Shown: positions 1-13,854 of the stretch, piece by piece | Position numbering within the stretch: the stretch's first letter is position 1 | Layout of the letters: each line of letters begins with the position of its first letter | NCBI GenBank assembly: GCA_013398055.1 | Contig: VZRS01008262.1 | Coordinates: forward strand, 127,733 to 191,732 | Length of the DNA stretch: 64,000 bases | Reading direction: 5' to 3' | Source: Ifrita kowaldi | Taxonomy: Eukaryota > Chordata > Aves > Passeriformes > Cinclosomatidae | Program-made: the position numbers and the translations under genes | The notes under the pieces: model-generated | Seen by the model: the letters and a program-made list of their open reading frames with translations, nothing else | The model's database searches: none | Told to the model about the DNA's origin: nothing

Positions 1-3000
1 ATTGCTAGGTATTCTGAACTGGTGGATTTTTATTGAGCTAAATAAGAGCCACAAGACAAAAGAGAATGGAGAATATGAAGTTTGCCAGTGGTGGTCGGTG
101 GAGACTTTGCCCTGGGTATGACTGAGGTGTTCCTGCCCTGAGAGGCACTGGTCATCTGCAGCTCCCTCTCAGATCAGCTGCCATCCCAAACTGTCTTCCT
201 TTTTCTCCAGATTGCCAGCACACTCTCTCTCACCAAATACTATTTGGGTGTATAAATGATGAATTTATTTCCTTTAGAAACCCTGGGAAAAAAAAAAAAG
301 GTGGTTAAGAAACTTTTGATTCCCCACTAAAATTGTGTAGGGATGGCTCTTCCATGTTATTAAGCACATATACTGGCTCCATCCTTGGATATGGTAATAC
401 TATTTTTGTCTCAGCATTGCCTTTAGAAAGATTGATGTTGTTTACAGTGCATTCCATGGGTTTGCATTGTATCAAAGTCTTGACATTCATCAGTAAAATT
501 TATGTGATGTATTATCTTGTCTATTTCTTTAGGTTAGACAAAAATGAACTGAGCAGATTTTGATGTCTCTCTCTATGTAAGACATCTTAATGCTGCTTTT
601 CTTTCCCCCATTACAGACTCCTGAATGTAAGTACATTCTTACAGCAAGTATTAACACCAATCTGTGTAAGTGATCTTACTGAAATTTGCTCTTTCTCATT
701 TATAGGCAGAACTGTCTTTCTGGAATACTCTTCCCACATCTGAAGCAACAGCCACAGCCTATACAGGAATGAGCCTGAATTTCTTACAAAGCAGAAAATG
801 TATGTGAGTGGTCACTGTAGTTCTCCCAAATACTTTGTGAAATGATTAATGTGTCAGGACTTTGTGTCAGTGTCTCATTGCATACTGACAAATAATGGAG
901 GACACTTGTTCTCATCACAGAATGAGGCCCGAAGCAACCTGAAGGATAGACTAAACCACCTTATTTCCCCCAAACAGGATGAATTCTACTTATTGTATTC
1001 CAGCCTTTATTATGTAGCTGTAATTGATTATTTTGAAAGCCACATAACTGAGAGTAGACAAAAAACCCTGAAGATTCATATTTATCAAATGAAATAGAAG
1101 TAATGTCTGGGAGAATCAGGCTTAATAATTAACGGAACTTAGAAGAAAGGACTAAAAATATACTGTAATGTGGCAAACTATTTTGAAAGTCTGTCTGAAA
1201 ATAAAGACCTCTTGCAGAGCAAGAGATCCCTATTGCCGCAAAATTTAGATTCAGGTGCATTTACAGTCACAAACAGTAGCACCTATGCTGCACTGTTAAA
1301 GAGTCTTTTCCAGCTCAGCTTGATGGGCATGTTGATGCTAGTTTGACAAACAAAACATAATTCATTTTGCCAGTGATGGAGATTTTAACACTTGCTTGAA
1401 ATCACTGATAATCTGGCAAAAGAGAGTTAAAGTATTGCTGCACAGCATTTCATTTGACTAAAAACAGAAGCTGTTTATAAACTCTGAGAACCATGTTTGA
1501 AGTACAATGAAGAAGCGTTGTTTTCATGAATTTTACAGGAACTATTAAAATTGTTTTCCACTCCTACTATGCTATTTTCTGTTCTCTACGAAGAAGAACA
1601 GGAAAAATGACCAGATAATTCATTTGTCATTCACATTTGTTCACACACAGGATGGGGGACAGGTGGTGAGAAAGATCTGCATATAGCTGAGAAGGCTGTA
1701 ACAGAGATGATCAGAAATCTCCCATGGAGGCAAGTCTATGAACATATAGATAGAATCCAGGGCAATACTTTTTCTTTCATGCCCCTCAATGTGTTTTCTA
1801 CATCCACTCCTTCTTCTTCTTTCTTGCTGATTTGTGACAGCAAGGGGATCCAACTGCCCTTCACCCACTCTCTCATGTCATGTTACAGCTCTCCCTGCTT
1901 AGAAGCAAACCTCTTGTTGGAGCGCCATCCAGCACATTTTCCTGTGCAGCCTCCATCCAGCATTTAAGCTGCCACTGCAGTGCCAGGGTCAAACATGAAG
2001 GATTCAGGAGATGGTCCCTGGGAGGGTGCAGTTGTTTCCTGCTGCAGAGAGGAGATGGGATGTTAAAATTCTCTGAGCTCAGGCTGGGCTCAGGCTGCCC
2101 TTGGAGTTCAGCGGGGATGCCAGGGCTGTCCACCAGAGTGGAGCACATTAGAAGGGCTTCTTGCCACATCTATGGCCTGCTGAGCTGAGATGATGTGCTT
2201 GGAGGAATTCCACATTTTGCTCATACCAAGACATCAAGACATGTCACCAGTACAGTTTCTACTGGTGATAACTACTGCTGTTGCAAGTACTCAGCAAACT
2301 GCCTCTGTGCTTTTGGCTGCCCCAACAACTTCAGCTGCTTGGCCCAGCTGTGGAGAACAAGAGGGAGTGATCTCTGTGTTTTCAGACGTGGCAGTGTGGA
2401 GTTTTGCAAATGTGCATTGGCCTTCAGCAGCAGCCAACAGGAAATTGGGACTGCCCAGGTGGTAGAGCAAAGGTGCAGCACAGGGTCTTGCTCTCAAGCC
2501 CAGTGGAGAATCCCTTAGTGTCATATATTACTGAGTGAGTACAAATAGATTTAGGAAAGTCAAAATGCAAGGGGACCCCTGAGCTGCACTCAACATGCAT
2601 CCTTTCCAAATTCAGCATTGCAGCTGGAGGCTGAGGCTCTGTTAGGAAGTGGGTAGAAAGGGTCTCACACTTGCCAGATCTAGAGGCATGCATGGGGTGG
2701 GAACAGACCTTGTGCTAGACAAAATTTCCCCACCCTGAATTGAGAGGTAACATCTCGTGTTTCATCTAGATTTTCTCCCACTGCTTTCTACTTTGATTTT
2801 TATTTTCTTTCCTGCTGCTCTTGTAGATCCGGGTGTCTGTGAAATAATATTCCAGCCAGTCTGGGGAGCTGTAAATGTTGGCTAATTAGTTCATAGGTTG
2901 TGCTCTAAGAATAACAAGGTTTAATCAGTGTCAGGTAATGTGACTTTTACCATTTTGGGGATAGGGAAGTCATATCTATCTGCTCTGCTTGACATTTTTT

Positions 3001-6000
3001 ATGCCATGTTGAACAGCTACAAAGGCACACGTTTTTACTAGAATCATGACACTAGATTCTGATTAAAACTGAAACACATCAGGAATCATCAGATTTTGTT
3101 GCATAAATATTAAATAGGATTTTCTTAAAAATAACCAAACCAGTCCCATCTTAAGTGCTTAAAATGGGACATGTGATTTCAAAGTGCTGAATGCTGATTA
3201 AAAAAAGAAAGGGGAAAACATTTCTACACTGAGAAATGGATTGTGTGCCCTCTCCAACATTAATTTTCAATATTAAATGCAAGGCAGATTAATATTTATT
3301 TATGAGTGGCATCTGCCTGTACCATGCAACCTCTTTGAGCAGTTTAGAGATAATTATTGTAGTTCAATATTTTCCATTCTGTCACACATTCATTCTTTAC
3401 ATTTCTTGGGGATTTTTTCCTTACCAGTACATAAGTGAACACTTCTGAGCTGCTCACCACAGGGGACATACAATTTCAAAAAGGGCAGAGGCAGATGGAA
3501 AAAGTGGAGTTTCAACCTTTACAGATGAGAATGTTTGTCCATTTAACAATAATAATGAAAAAGACACCCAACTCAAAAATATTTCCAGAAAATTGAAGTC
3601 CCAGCAATAGCTTGCAGGATCTATGAGGCAGTGCAGAACTATTCTGTGACCAGCAACAAAAGTAATGGCCCAAGAATCAAGCTGCCACTTGATAGCTGCA
3701 TACAGACAAAGCCGGTGCAAGGCTTAGGTTTCTTTGACCTGCTTTACAATTAAAGAAATAATTGATTAATGGGAAAACCTATGAACGCAAATAAAACAGA
3801 GAAAAGGGTAAAAGGGTAAAAGATGGAAAAAGAAAGGCTAGGGAAATGAGGGAAGTTCACTTCACTGTCACTAGAAAGTTGTATAGAGAAATAAATACAT
3901 CTCTGCTGTCCCACTTACCCATTTGCTTTTCTCCCCTCTCTTTGCCCAGCAAACATACCTGAAGAGTGGTTCCCTAACTTTGGTTTCTATTCCCTTCTCG
4001 TTCTTGGGATGGCCGTGGATGAGACTATACTGTACCTGTTTCCAACAATTAAAATAGCATTGCTTTGAACTGAATTTGTTAGCTCAGAACATGAGATAGA
4101 AGTGTGAGTGGAAGAAAGCAGTCCCTTTTGTCTCTCCTGGTCCCTTCACTATTGCCCCTTGCTGCCTTTCTGTTCCCAGTGGCATGAAAGACTCTCCCAG
4201 CCTCAGTGATCTCACTGACAGACTGCAGTGGTTTTCCCACTGCTGGGGAGTTTTTCAAACCTGTGGCCCTCCAGTCCTACTTCAAGAAGCTACAAAATGC
4301 TCACTGTCATCCAGCTCTAGAAGCAGAGTAAACCGTGGAGGCCCAGTGATTTCTGGAGCTTTACCATGTCATGTGAGTCACTGGAGTGGGTTTGCTGGCC
4401 AGCAGCTTCTGCTGTTTCTAGAGAGAGCTGTAAAAGCATCAGAGCTTGGGAGAGAATCAGTGCTTTCGTGGCCTAAGACCTAGGGCCAAACCTGCATCAA
4501 ACTGCTGCAAATTCACCCACAGAAGATGGGGCACTTCTGGTTTGCCACTAGAGCACAGCCTTCGCACAAGGCCGTACTCTGGTCAGGTCAGGGTGCCTGT
4601 GGGAGCAAACTGAGGGCTTGGTAAGTAGAGCCATCTCTGTGGGACCTGCTAGAAAGTTTTGTCCTGTGTCCAGTTCTACTACTTTGGACTTCCCACAAAT
4701 ATGTTTTTTAAGAAGATGGTAGGCAGGACCTATCCAGAGCTATTTCTTGTCTACCAAACCAAAGGCGAGAATGTATTTACCTGTCCCTTACCACTTGCCA
4801 TCTCTCACTGGATTTTTCCATTACAGTCTTCCAGTAGATCTCCTTTCTCTCACTGCGGCCTCGTCAGCAGGATCTCTAACAGTCTATCACCCAGAACGTG
4901 CCCTTCCTTCCATAAGTCTCAACTTGCTCTTCTACTTTGCTACAATTCATCTGACCTCTACTTATTAATGTAAAATTAAAAAGATATAACTTGCATAATG
5001 TACTCACAGGAAGGCCTGTAAATTCTGTTAAGACTATACAAAGTTGGAAAAAAGATGGAAACAAAGACAAGAATTTAAATAAGTTACTTAAAAGGTTTGT
5101 GAAAGTGTGAAAAGATTTACTTTGGTTGTCCAATATTTGTCATTCATTTAATCAATTAATTTACTTCTCACAGCCAAAACACTGCCATTAAAAAGGCTTA
5201 CTCAGATGCTTTACCCTGTTCATATTGATTCATTTTCAGTGAAAATATCAATATCTTTGTATAGATCTAGACCTTAAAGTTACTTAATTATTGATTGAGA
5301 AACAGTTGCTCAGACTGAGGAGACAGATTTCTGCTGTGTTTAATGATGATAAGAAACCAAGTTTTGCATGAGCAGACATTGTGTAGGACCATCCTTGTTC
5401 ACTGGATTACTTGTCAGAGGAGTGCAGAAGTCTACCAAAATGACTTTTCTGTGACCTAGTGTGGTCAACACTTCCCATTTCATTCATCAACTATTGAAAA
5501 CTAAGTTAGAGAACTGTGTACCTTTTTCAGTAATTGTTTCTTACTGTCACTCTGAAGACAGAATGAACTTTCCTGGTGAAAACCACAATAGTAAATAAAA
5601 CATTCAAATCATGTTGCTTTTCTGGCAGCTTCTGAGCATAGTTTTGAAGCATGTGGACTGTAATATGTTGAGATATAATTGATTTAAACGTTTGATGATT
5701 TTGGTGGCCTGTGATTTCTGCTGAAACAACTGGTAGTAAATCTTTGTAATCAGGAATTGGAAATTATTAAGTTTGGAATTTCATGTCAGATTCTGTAGGT
5801 AATTTGTTGGTTTGTAGAAAAATTTAATATTTTGAAATTATGCAGAGAAGAAAAAAAAGGGGGGAAAAAGGTTTCTGTTGACCATGATTGTAACTGAGGA
5901 GCATGAAGCTGCACCCTGAGATTTCCTTGGGGTAAGACAAAAGGGTTTCATTCCTCCTGTGAATAAAAATGGGGTCGTTCTGTACACATCCTGAACAAAG

Positions 6001-6635
6001 ACATAGCAGAATAACTAGGTATAACCTAAGTCACCCACTCCTCTGTAGGACATTTCCCAAATCTTAGACTATTGTGCTTCACAGCCAAGGGCTAAATGAC
6101 GAGTTGCAGGCACTGTGGGGCAGCCAAAGCTGGCTCAAAGCTCCTCAGCAAGGCTGGCAAACCTGAATGTTGTCACCCCAAGAACGAGGGTGTGGGGCAA
6201 GGTGGCAGCCCAGTCCCGCATCCCATAGGAGGTGGAGGAGGGCAGAGGAGCAGAGCTGGCTTCTGTCCCCCAGGAGTGTCTCCAACACAACATTGAGGAG
6301 TTGTTTCTTAGGTGGCAGCAGCAGCACAGTCCTGTATATCCAAGCATCTGCTGTAGGGTAGTCCAGGTACTGTCAAGGATCACTTTCAATGACCATGGGT
6401 TTGCAAGTGTGGTGCCACAGGTGGTTGCCATTTCTGTCTGTGGCAGGAGGTGACCTTGTGGCCAAAGCCTTAGAAATACAGAAACAATCATCCTACATCA
6501 ACCATGTCTTAACTCTGACCTGGGCCAAGAGCAGATGCTTCAAAGGAGGTAAGAGATCATAGCATGAACAATACAGAAGAGTCTGCCCATTGTGATCAGA
6601 GTGGGAAATAACAATCTTTGATTTGCAGATACTAA
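1..6635. other. Non-coding AT-rich DNA, no gene recognised
   Basis: This stretch holds no frame I can assign to a protein. All open frames are about 120 codons or shorter and overlap one another on both strands, as expected by chance. A 12-base A tract lies at 288-299. The part at about 1850-2700 is somewhat more GC-rich and carries several overlapping short frames, but none has a domain or recognisable splice pattern. An A-rich then G-rich purine tract lies near 5849-5870. No interspersed repeat was recognised before the CR1 remnant. Confidence 0.6.
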
Positions 6636-6725
6636 GCCATAGCATGACTTGGGTTGGAAGGGACCTTAAAGATCAACTAGTTCCGAACCCCCTGCCCCAC
6701 TAGATCAAGTTGCTCAGGACACTAT
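6636..6725 (-). mobile_element. CR1 LINE 3'-end remnant
   Basis: The plus strand contains GGGTTGGAAGGGACCTTAAA followed by a segment ending in a CTAGTTCC-like word, then an ACTAGATCAAGTTGCTCAGG-like segment. These are the hallmarks of the reverse complement of the avian CR1 3' untranslated end, so the element lies on the minus strand. Compared with the usual CR1 end, about 18 bases between the CCCCCTGCC and CCACTAGA words are missing, and the terminal octamer repeats are degraded to a CCATAGCATG-like start. Only about 90 bases survive, with no reverse transcriptase part, so it is a dead 5'-truncated copy. CR1 is the dominant LINE of birds, which supports an avian source. Confidence 0.9.
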
Positions 6726-9700
6726 CAGTTGTCAGTTATGGAATGATTTCAATGTGAAAAAAAAATCAATTCTGGTTTTGTTTAATTTTTTAAAAAATTT
6801 TTAAGTAGTGTATGAAAAACCACAATTGATTGACTCAAAATGCACAGACATGCTTATTGGTAATAATGCCACACTTGCAAAATGCTGTATCTGACATTAA
6901 CCAGACTTTACTGTCTCTCTGTGAAGGTATCATTTTCAGTAGTTCTCAAAGTGAGATGGACCAGTTTGAAAAGGCTGGAAGCTCTGCAAGGCTTCACTGC
7001 ATCCAGGACGAACAGTGATGGAACATTGGTCAGGAAGAATTCATGGAGGTGAACCAGAGAGCAGTTCTATTGATGCTAACACTGCCAAGATCAGTCTATC
7101 TATCCTGACCCCACGAGTCACTGGAGAACCCAGTCACTGGTTACTAAAGGCCATATCATCCCCATATGTTTTAGGTCCTTGATTCTGCAAAAAATAAAGT
7201 GGTAATAAATGGAAGGCACTTGATCTCACATGTAAACAAGAGCAATGTGCAGCTGGGTCACATGAAGTTGTGATCTGATGATGTTTCCAGCAGGAAAAAA
7301 CACCACCATTAGCATGGCTTTTCCCTGGATGTTCTGCAGTTTTAGAGGTTTGACAATATTGTGTTCAGAGGCATGACAACATGAATTTAGGTAAGAAAAA
7401 TGTAGTTTAATAACATTTAAAATATTTTTTTTGCCCTGCAGCATATATAACTACTACAGATAATAGCATATCAAAAAAAGAAAAATATGAGGATAGATTT
7501 ATTCTGCTTTTGCATATTCTACAACTCTTTATGAAAAACAGAACATTTAAAATGGAAAATTGCGAAGTTCTGAGGCATCAGCTCTACAGGACTTGATCTT
7601 GCATGAAATTATGCTGTTTGTTGTTCAATTGTTAGGACACTTAAAAAAAAATATTCCACTATGATAAAGGTATCTGTGTAAAACTGACGTGTGATCAGAG
7701 TCAGGCCTGGTTACTCTATACTGCAAATCAGCCAAGAAGATGGTAGATCATCTCTTTTCACAGGTAAGGAATGATAATTGTACAACATAAAGAAGGATTG
7801 CTTAAGATATACCCAGTATATATATATATATATCAGCCTATTTACAGTATATTTTCGTAGCAAATCCTCCATTTCAAATGCCAGAATGAGAAACAGAGAT
7901 TAAATTTGTGCTTTAATTTGTTTGGGGTTTATAATGTCAATTTTCTATTGATTTTAATTACATGTCATTGAATTGTGTGTTGCAAATCACTCGCTCTGGC
8001 TGTGTGAAGGGCGCAAAGCATTCTTTTAGGAGGCTCATACTCTACTATGCCTATTCTCCATATCCGCTTTTGCCTGCACATGCCTCTTTTCCCCATGGAG
8101 TTCATATACAGAGTGATGTGGTACTCTGGTCACCCTTTGTTAAGCAAAAACATTACAAATGTGACCTGTATGTTGGCATCTACATGGGTTTGAGGCAAAT
8201 GGAAGTATTGTTGACAGGGCACACATAGGAGTTTCTTTTTAATCGTGCCAGGGAATAACACTCATTTTAATGAAGAACGTGCACTTTATGCTACCCTATA
8301 CCATGCATCAAAGAGGAAGCCTCCATGAGCATGTCAAGCACAGGAAGTAATTGGGTTTAGAGCAGTGTGTGCAAACTGCCTCAGCAAAATTTTCTTAGTC
8401 TTGATGACTTCTTCTTGCTATTGCTGGTGTCTCTGGAGAGTATATATATTTTTTTTATTTTTGCATGCAAAGATGAGAAAAAGTGATTGGAGACTTTAAA
8501 AGAAGGGACTAACTGCTAATGCCTGTATTCAATGAATTCTCAGTTATTCAGAGCTGGGATCCAAAGCACAAAGACTGCTTCCAGCATGAGCCCACTTTTT
8601 CCATAATACTCTAGGAGAACCATACCACAGATTAAGGGAAAGTTTAAATTGACTCATATTTTTCAACACTGGGCAACTTGACAGAGATGGCCTGTTTTTG
8701 AAAGGAAACTAATTTCTTCATCATTAGCTGAAAAATTGTTGCAGTGTCTCCTTCTTGTGTCACATCCACGTACTCTGGTGGCTCCCTGGGTTACCTGAAA
8801 AATAATTTGTTAAGGAAAATCTATGCAGAGAACAATCAGTTCAATTTACTTATTTTTACTTAGTCTTTATTTTGAAAATTCACAGAAGTTACTAAATTCC
8901 CATATGGTTCTTCTTCTTTCACTGTCAGTATGTTGGTGATCCTGTGTCTTTGTTGGCTCTGCTCAACAGATGAAGCAGCAGCGTCCGTATCCAGATATTA
9001 TTTCAGCAGTGATCCAGAAGTGAGAAAGCCCTGCACAAACCACTATATTCTCCTAAAATCCTTCAGTAAGTTGAATATTTTAAAAAAATCACAGCTGTCT
9101 AAACAGAGCTTTCACATATAATGAAATGGCGGTGTTCCATATATCTGGAAGGCAGTGACTGCTTGGAAGCAGGATACTGTTAGGACCTGATTTACAGATA
9201 ACCTAGGTATGGAAAACATGAGTCTATTGAGCATCTAATTTTTATGTGACTCCAAATGCTTATTTGTGTCTACAGGTACCTTACTTTGCACCTGATAGCA
9301 TTCTAAGGCTGTGTATAAATTATGAGCAAGGTCATGCATCTGTACATAAGACTTTATATGTTTACTATTCATTGCTATGATGAACATATTTCAGGTAACA
9401 TGATGGGTTTTGCCTCATATATCCTTGTTGTTGTTTTGGATGTTTTAAAGCTCACTGTTAAATCTTAAAAGCCAAAAAAACAAACTGAGTAAAACTGCAC
9501 AGCTCTCTGACTTCAGGAGAGAGAGCCTGATTTACACCAGCTGAGATTCTGATTGTTGCTTTTGAGCTATCATAATTGCTTAAGTGAAACAGACAAAGTA
9601 ATTGGTGCAAACTAATACAACTGATGGAAAAAGATTCAGTGTTTGTCAATACCAACTATGCTATGGAGAACCTGATCAATGAATTAGTCTATCAATTAAT

Positions 9701-12700
9701 TAGCCTAGGCAGAAAATGACTCCCTGTACTGTTAGTCCATGAAAAGATCAATAAAGTCAAATGTCTAGTTTAATGTTTCTCACGTAATGATTATATTATG
9801 AGAAGAAGAGTAAAAACAATGTTTATACTGTTTCAATTACAGTTTTCAAGTGTTCAATAAACAAAAAGATAGCCAGATAGTCCTGTTACAAAGATAAAAA
9901 GCACAAAGTTTAGGATTTTAATGCTGTAAAATTGTTTGTCCTCCTGTCTGTTTAAGCTGCATCTTCAAGGGACTGATATTCTTACAAAGAAATGATTGTG
10001 TGTTATAAGGATTCACATATGCTGAGCAACCACTTTGTCAGTTCTATGTGGGAAGTTGTGGCAAGAACGTCTGGCTTTTAGGGCAAATCCTTCGTTTTGG
10101 CAGGGCTAGACTGAGCCACCTCTCTGGGATGACTTTGGCAGTTCACAGCTGTTATTGTGTCATCACCAGAAACACACTGGGCAGAAAACTGAGAACTCAA
10201 CCTTTTTCTGTTTTAATTGGCTGCAGTCTTATTATTTCTGCTAAGTGTGGCCTGGTCACTCACACTTTGAATTTTGCATATTTATAATTGACTTTGCAGC
10301 AAAAAATAAGCAAATACATCTTCTGTTACAATCTGGTAAGGTGCCTAATTATGAAGCCTTTAAAGTCTGGCTGTTTGCCGTGTAGTATGAAAGAGAAGCA
10401 GCCATTCTTGCTTTCATGCACACACATTCAGTGGTTATGAATTTTAAAAGTGTGCTTTGCACTACAGAAAAAAAGAGTTTTAGATATCTCCGTATAAAAT
10501 GCAAGAAGGGATAATCATGTGGAAACTGAAGTAGCTGGCTATTAGTCAGTCTTGGAGGCTGATGAAAGCAGATTTTGTGAAGGGGGACAAAAAAAAGTCC
10601 AGATTACCTGAAAATAAGATTTTACTGAAAGGCAAAATATGTTGCAGTAATCCTGTGGTAATCTGCTGTGATGAATAATAAACATACAGCAAATATCAAA
10701 ATAAGACTATCTACAGTTAGGGGATAATTACTGCTTGGAGATGATCTAGGCTTTGGTGAACATGTAGATTACTTTTAATGTTGGAAATAACCTTTTACCT
10801 TTTTCAGTCTGTTTTGAGACTACAATGCTATCTTTAAAAGCTTAGTCTTTTGCAGAACAATGTGTTACTTCATGTTTCATATTCCAGTATCAATTTTTCT
10901 ATTAAAAATAGATTCAGTTTTAAGTAACTAGTGATGATATGTTCAATATGAGTTAGCTGGATGAAAAATTAATGTTGGCAGTACTCCTGTTTTGCAGGGA
11001 TTAGACGAACTAGCCAGAGCAAAATTTAAATGTGCCTGCTTTTCTCAGTTTCAGCATATTATGCCTAAAACTTGCACTTTGTACAATCTTTAAGGTATCA
11101 AAAATAAAATAATGCCTCACTTCAGTGTAGGGAATGGTCACTGCCAAGCTGTTGCACAGGGAGTCATAGGAGATATGTGCCCACCCGCCTTGGCGTCCTC
11201 CAGAATGCCTAGTTTTGAACAGGCTCCCATGCATATTGCCACTGTGCAAACATGGGGAGGTGTTACCTCTTTGCAGGAGATGTCTGAAGCCTGCAGAACA
11301 GCCTCTCAGCTGATGAAGAATTGGTGAAGAGGGAGTAAATATATTTAATCTGTTTCTATATGGACAACTCTTCTGGGACAAAGGAGGTAAACACAGACAA
11401 TCAGACAATCCTTTCTTCCAAAATTCACAACATAATGCTAGTGTCATGTTTCTAAAATACAACATTGTGTCAAGGATTGACTGAGTCAGGATAAGGCAGT
11501 AAACTTCTACTTATCTGGCTCACTTCCCTGATGAATGTCTCTAAAAGGGCTTTTCCCAATTCCCACCCAACAGAGCATGGCATGCATTCCCTGACAGTGA
11601 ATACCCGCAGGTTAAGAAAAACCCGTGATGGATTTACATAGCTTCAATATCCCACAGCAGTTCCTATAAGAATGTATTAAGGCTGGAACTTTTTTTGGCG
11701 TGTGAAAGACTTGGCTTCTTTGCACAACATTGTCAGCAGGACATTTTTAATGCAGATGTGGCGGAGGTGCAGGTCTAGGGATCATTCTCTCGTAATGGTC
11801 CTTTGTGAGGGTAACCCATATTTGTTGCTGCCAAATCCTTAATTCACAGCTTCGCTAATCCTGATGTGGATTATCTGGGTAAAATTTTAAGTGGTATCAA
11901 ACCCCCTGATAAGGGCATTACATTTTCTTAACAATCAACACATTCTAATGCAGCTACATGATGCTAGATGAAGTAGAGCTACATCTTCATTTATCATTTC
12001 TGCAGCTGCTGGTAGGTAACACCAATCTTTACATGGGCACTTCCGGAGACACCAACTATGTGGAAAGATAAGAGGCTATTTATTTTTTAAAAAAAATTAT
12101 CTACAATCAGGTGAGAAAGAGATGTTTTTTCTGTGTGTGAATCAGAGTAAGAATCTGACTAAATATGCCTAAAGCCAGCCAGGAGGGCAGGCAATCTGGC
12201 TGCAATCCCTGATCACCCCCAGCACATGCATACATCTATCTTGGTTTTCAGAAGAAAGAGGTAGTCCTCATCTGTTGGTAAAGAGGTACCTTGAGGACTC
12301 ATGCAGCACATGAATAGAAATCTAGTTTTCTCTATTAATGGTCTTTTGCTTAGGTCCGGGATTTCCACTGCATAAAACAGTATAATACTGCTTCACCAGA
12401 TCTGAGCAATCCCAGAGGTGGTTTAAGTAGCAACGCAAAGGAGTTCAGCTTCTTCAGGCTTTGATATTTAAAGCCAGCCTGTGGCAGCTGCAGAGTTGGC
12501 AGCTGTGGGATGGTGTATGTGATGCAAACGTTGGAAAACATGGGCCCAACTCCTTTCCTGGTTCAGGAAGACTCACTGGTGGCACTGTCACAAGTTTGCA
12601 CTGCAAGGGAAAAGGATCCCACACTTGGTCCACCAAACCTTTCCAGTCACTCTCCATGTTAAGGTAGCACTCACGTCCTGTTTACGGACTGGGACCAACT

Positions 12701-13042
12701 CGTGCTTGGCACTGACCATGAAACTCTGAGCCCCAAAGAGCTGATGCCTATCTGCCAGCACATGAAGAGGGCAGGGGGGCAAGGAAATGTGCTCGGCTCT
12801 GATGGGACAAGAGAAAGCCCCAAAGCCTGCAGTCTTAAGCATGCCAGCTCTCTAAACATCTCTATCTCTTTTTTGTTGTAGTAGGCCAAGTAGAGTTTTT
12901 GAAGGAGAAGTTTGAAGATCAGTAAAGTAACTTTACTGCTGTTTACAGAGAACCTTTCTGCAGCCTGACTTTCCACCTGGTAAAAACCAGAGAGTGAGTA
13001 ACAATACCACAGATGGAGTGATTCTCTTGATATTTATGATTT
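6726..13042. other. Non-coding AT-rich DNA, no gene recognised
   Basis: No coding frame with family features is visible. A run of alternating TA, about 17 bases, lies at 7817-7833. Overlapping short frames at 11010-11465 (151 codons, minus) and 12454-12976 lack any motif I know. The sequence is otherwise unique-looking and shows no recognisable transposon, tRNA or promoter. Confidence 0.6.
7817..7833. repeat. Short (TA)n microsatellite
   Basis: Eight and a half uninterrupted TA units are directly visible. It is short and probably has no function beyond being potentially polymorphic. Confidence 0.9.
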
Positions 13043-13066
13043 GGTGGGGTGGGGTGAGGTGGGGGG
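13043..13066 (+). repeat. G-rich tract, possible quadruplex
   Basis: A G-rich run on the plus strand has two G4 blocks one T apart, then a TGAGGT spacer and a G6 block. A G5 block follows about 20 bases later. Three strong G-runs sit within normal loop length, but a fourth of three or more G is too far for the strict G3+N1-7 rule. A two-tier or long-loop quadruplex is possible, a canonical one is not. Confidence 0.6.
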
Positions 13067-13308
13067 TTTTGGTTTTTTTGGATGAGGGGGTGGCAGTGGT
13101 GTTAATGCTTCTGTTTAAATTTAGAAGAGTTTAGAGAGTACAAAAGTCAACAAATACAGTTCTGTGTTCTCTTCCCTTAGATAATGCACTTATTCCAGCT
13201 AAACATGGAGACAAATGCCTGGTGTATTATCCAATCTCACACAATATTGTTATAATAAGGAAGTGGAAAACAAATATGACAAAAGCTCAGCATAGGCAGG
13301 CTATGGTG

Positions 13309-13854
13309 TCATGTCAGTTTTGGACTCCAGGATCTTTTTGAAAAGTGCCTGATGGCCTGTAGGGTCCCATGTGGTTTACCCCAGGTGGCACCAAGCCCCA
13401 TGGACTCTGCAGCCAGGTCTCCACCAGCGGGGGATCTCCATGCATTCGTGTCCACATGGAAGCTGGCAAGGAGGCAGAGCCAGCTGCTGCGAGTAGTGCC
13501 CTGCTGCCTCTGCCTGGCTGTGCCACTCCTGGCCCAGCAGGGGCAGGGGGTGAATGATGCCTTCCAGATCCAATTGGGAGCAAAGACGACTAGTGCAGAC
13601 CAGCTGATAAGGCTGGCACAGCTTTTCTCACTAATGTTGAGTAAATCCCCAAAGGCTCTGGATGCCGCTAAGAAACTACGAGTTCTAGTGCTTGTCAGAG
13701 TCATCCCAATGATCCACATCTGTTGGTTCAGCAAAATGGGGCCTAGAAATATTGTGAGAATAGGATCTCTCCACAGAGGCCCGTAATTCTGCTTCCAGTC
13801 TTCTGGGGCAAGAATCAAGGTGAATAAAAATGGGAAATATTCACAGGGGGACAC
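13309..13854 (-). other. Long opposing ORF pair, probably non-coding
   Basis: A 181-codon frame on the minus strand spans this interval and is the longest in the window. A 144-codon frame on the plus strand (13352-13786) overlaps it. The block is locally GC-rich around 13370-13560, which reduces stop codons on both strands and can explain the pair. The minus-strand product has no signal peptide, zinc finger, repeats or catalytic motif I recognise. In the plus frame the words GVNDAFQIQL and, further on, VLVLVRVIPMIHICW faintly recall a piece of CR1-type endonuclease, but spacing and flanks do not fit. I treat it as chance or a very old repeat relic, not a gene. Confidence 0.25.
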
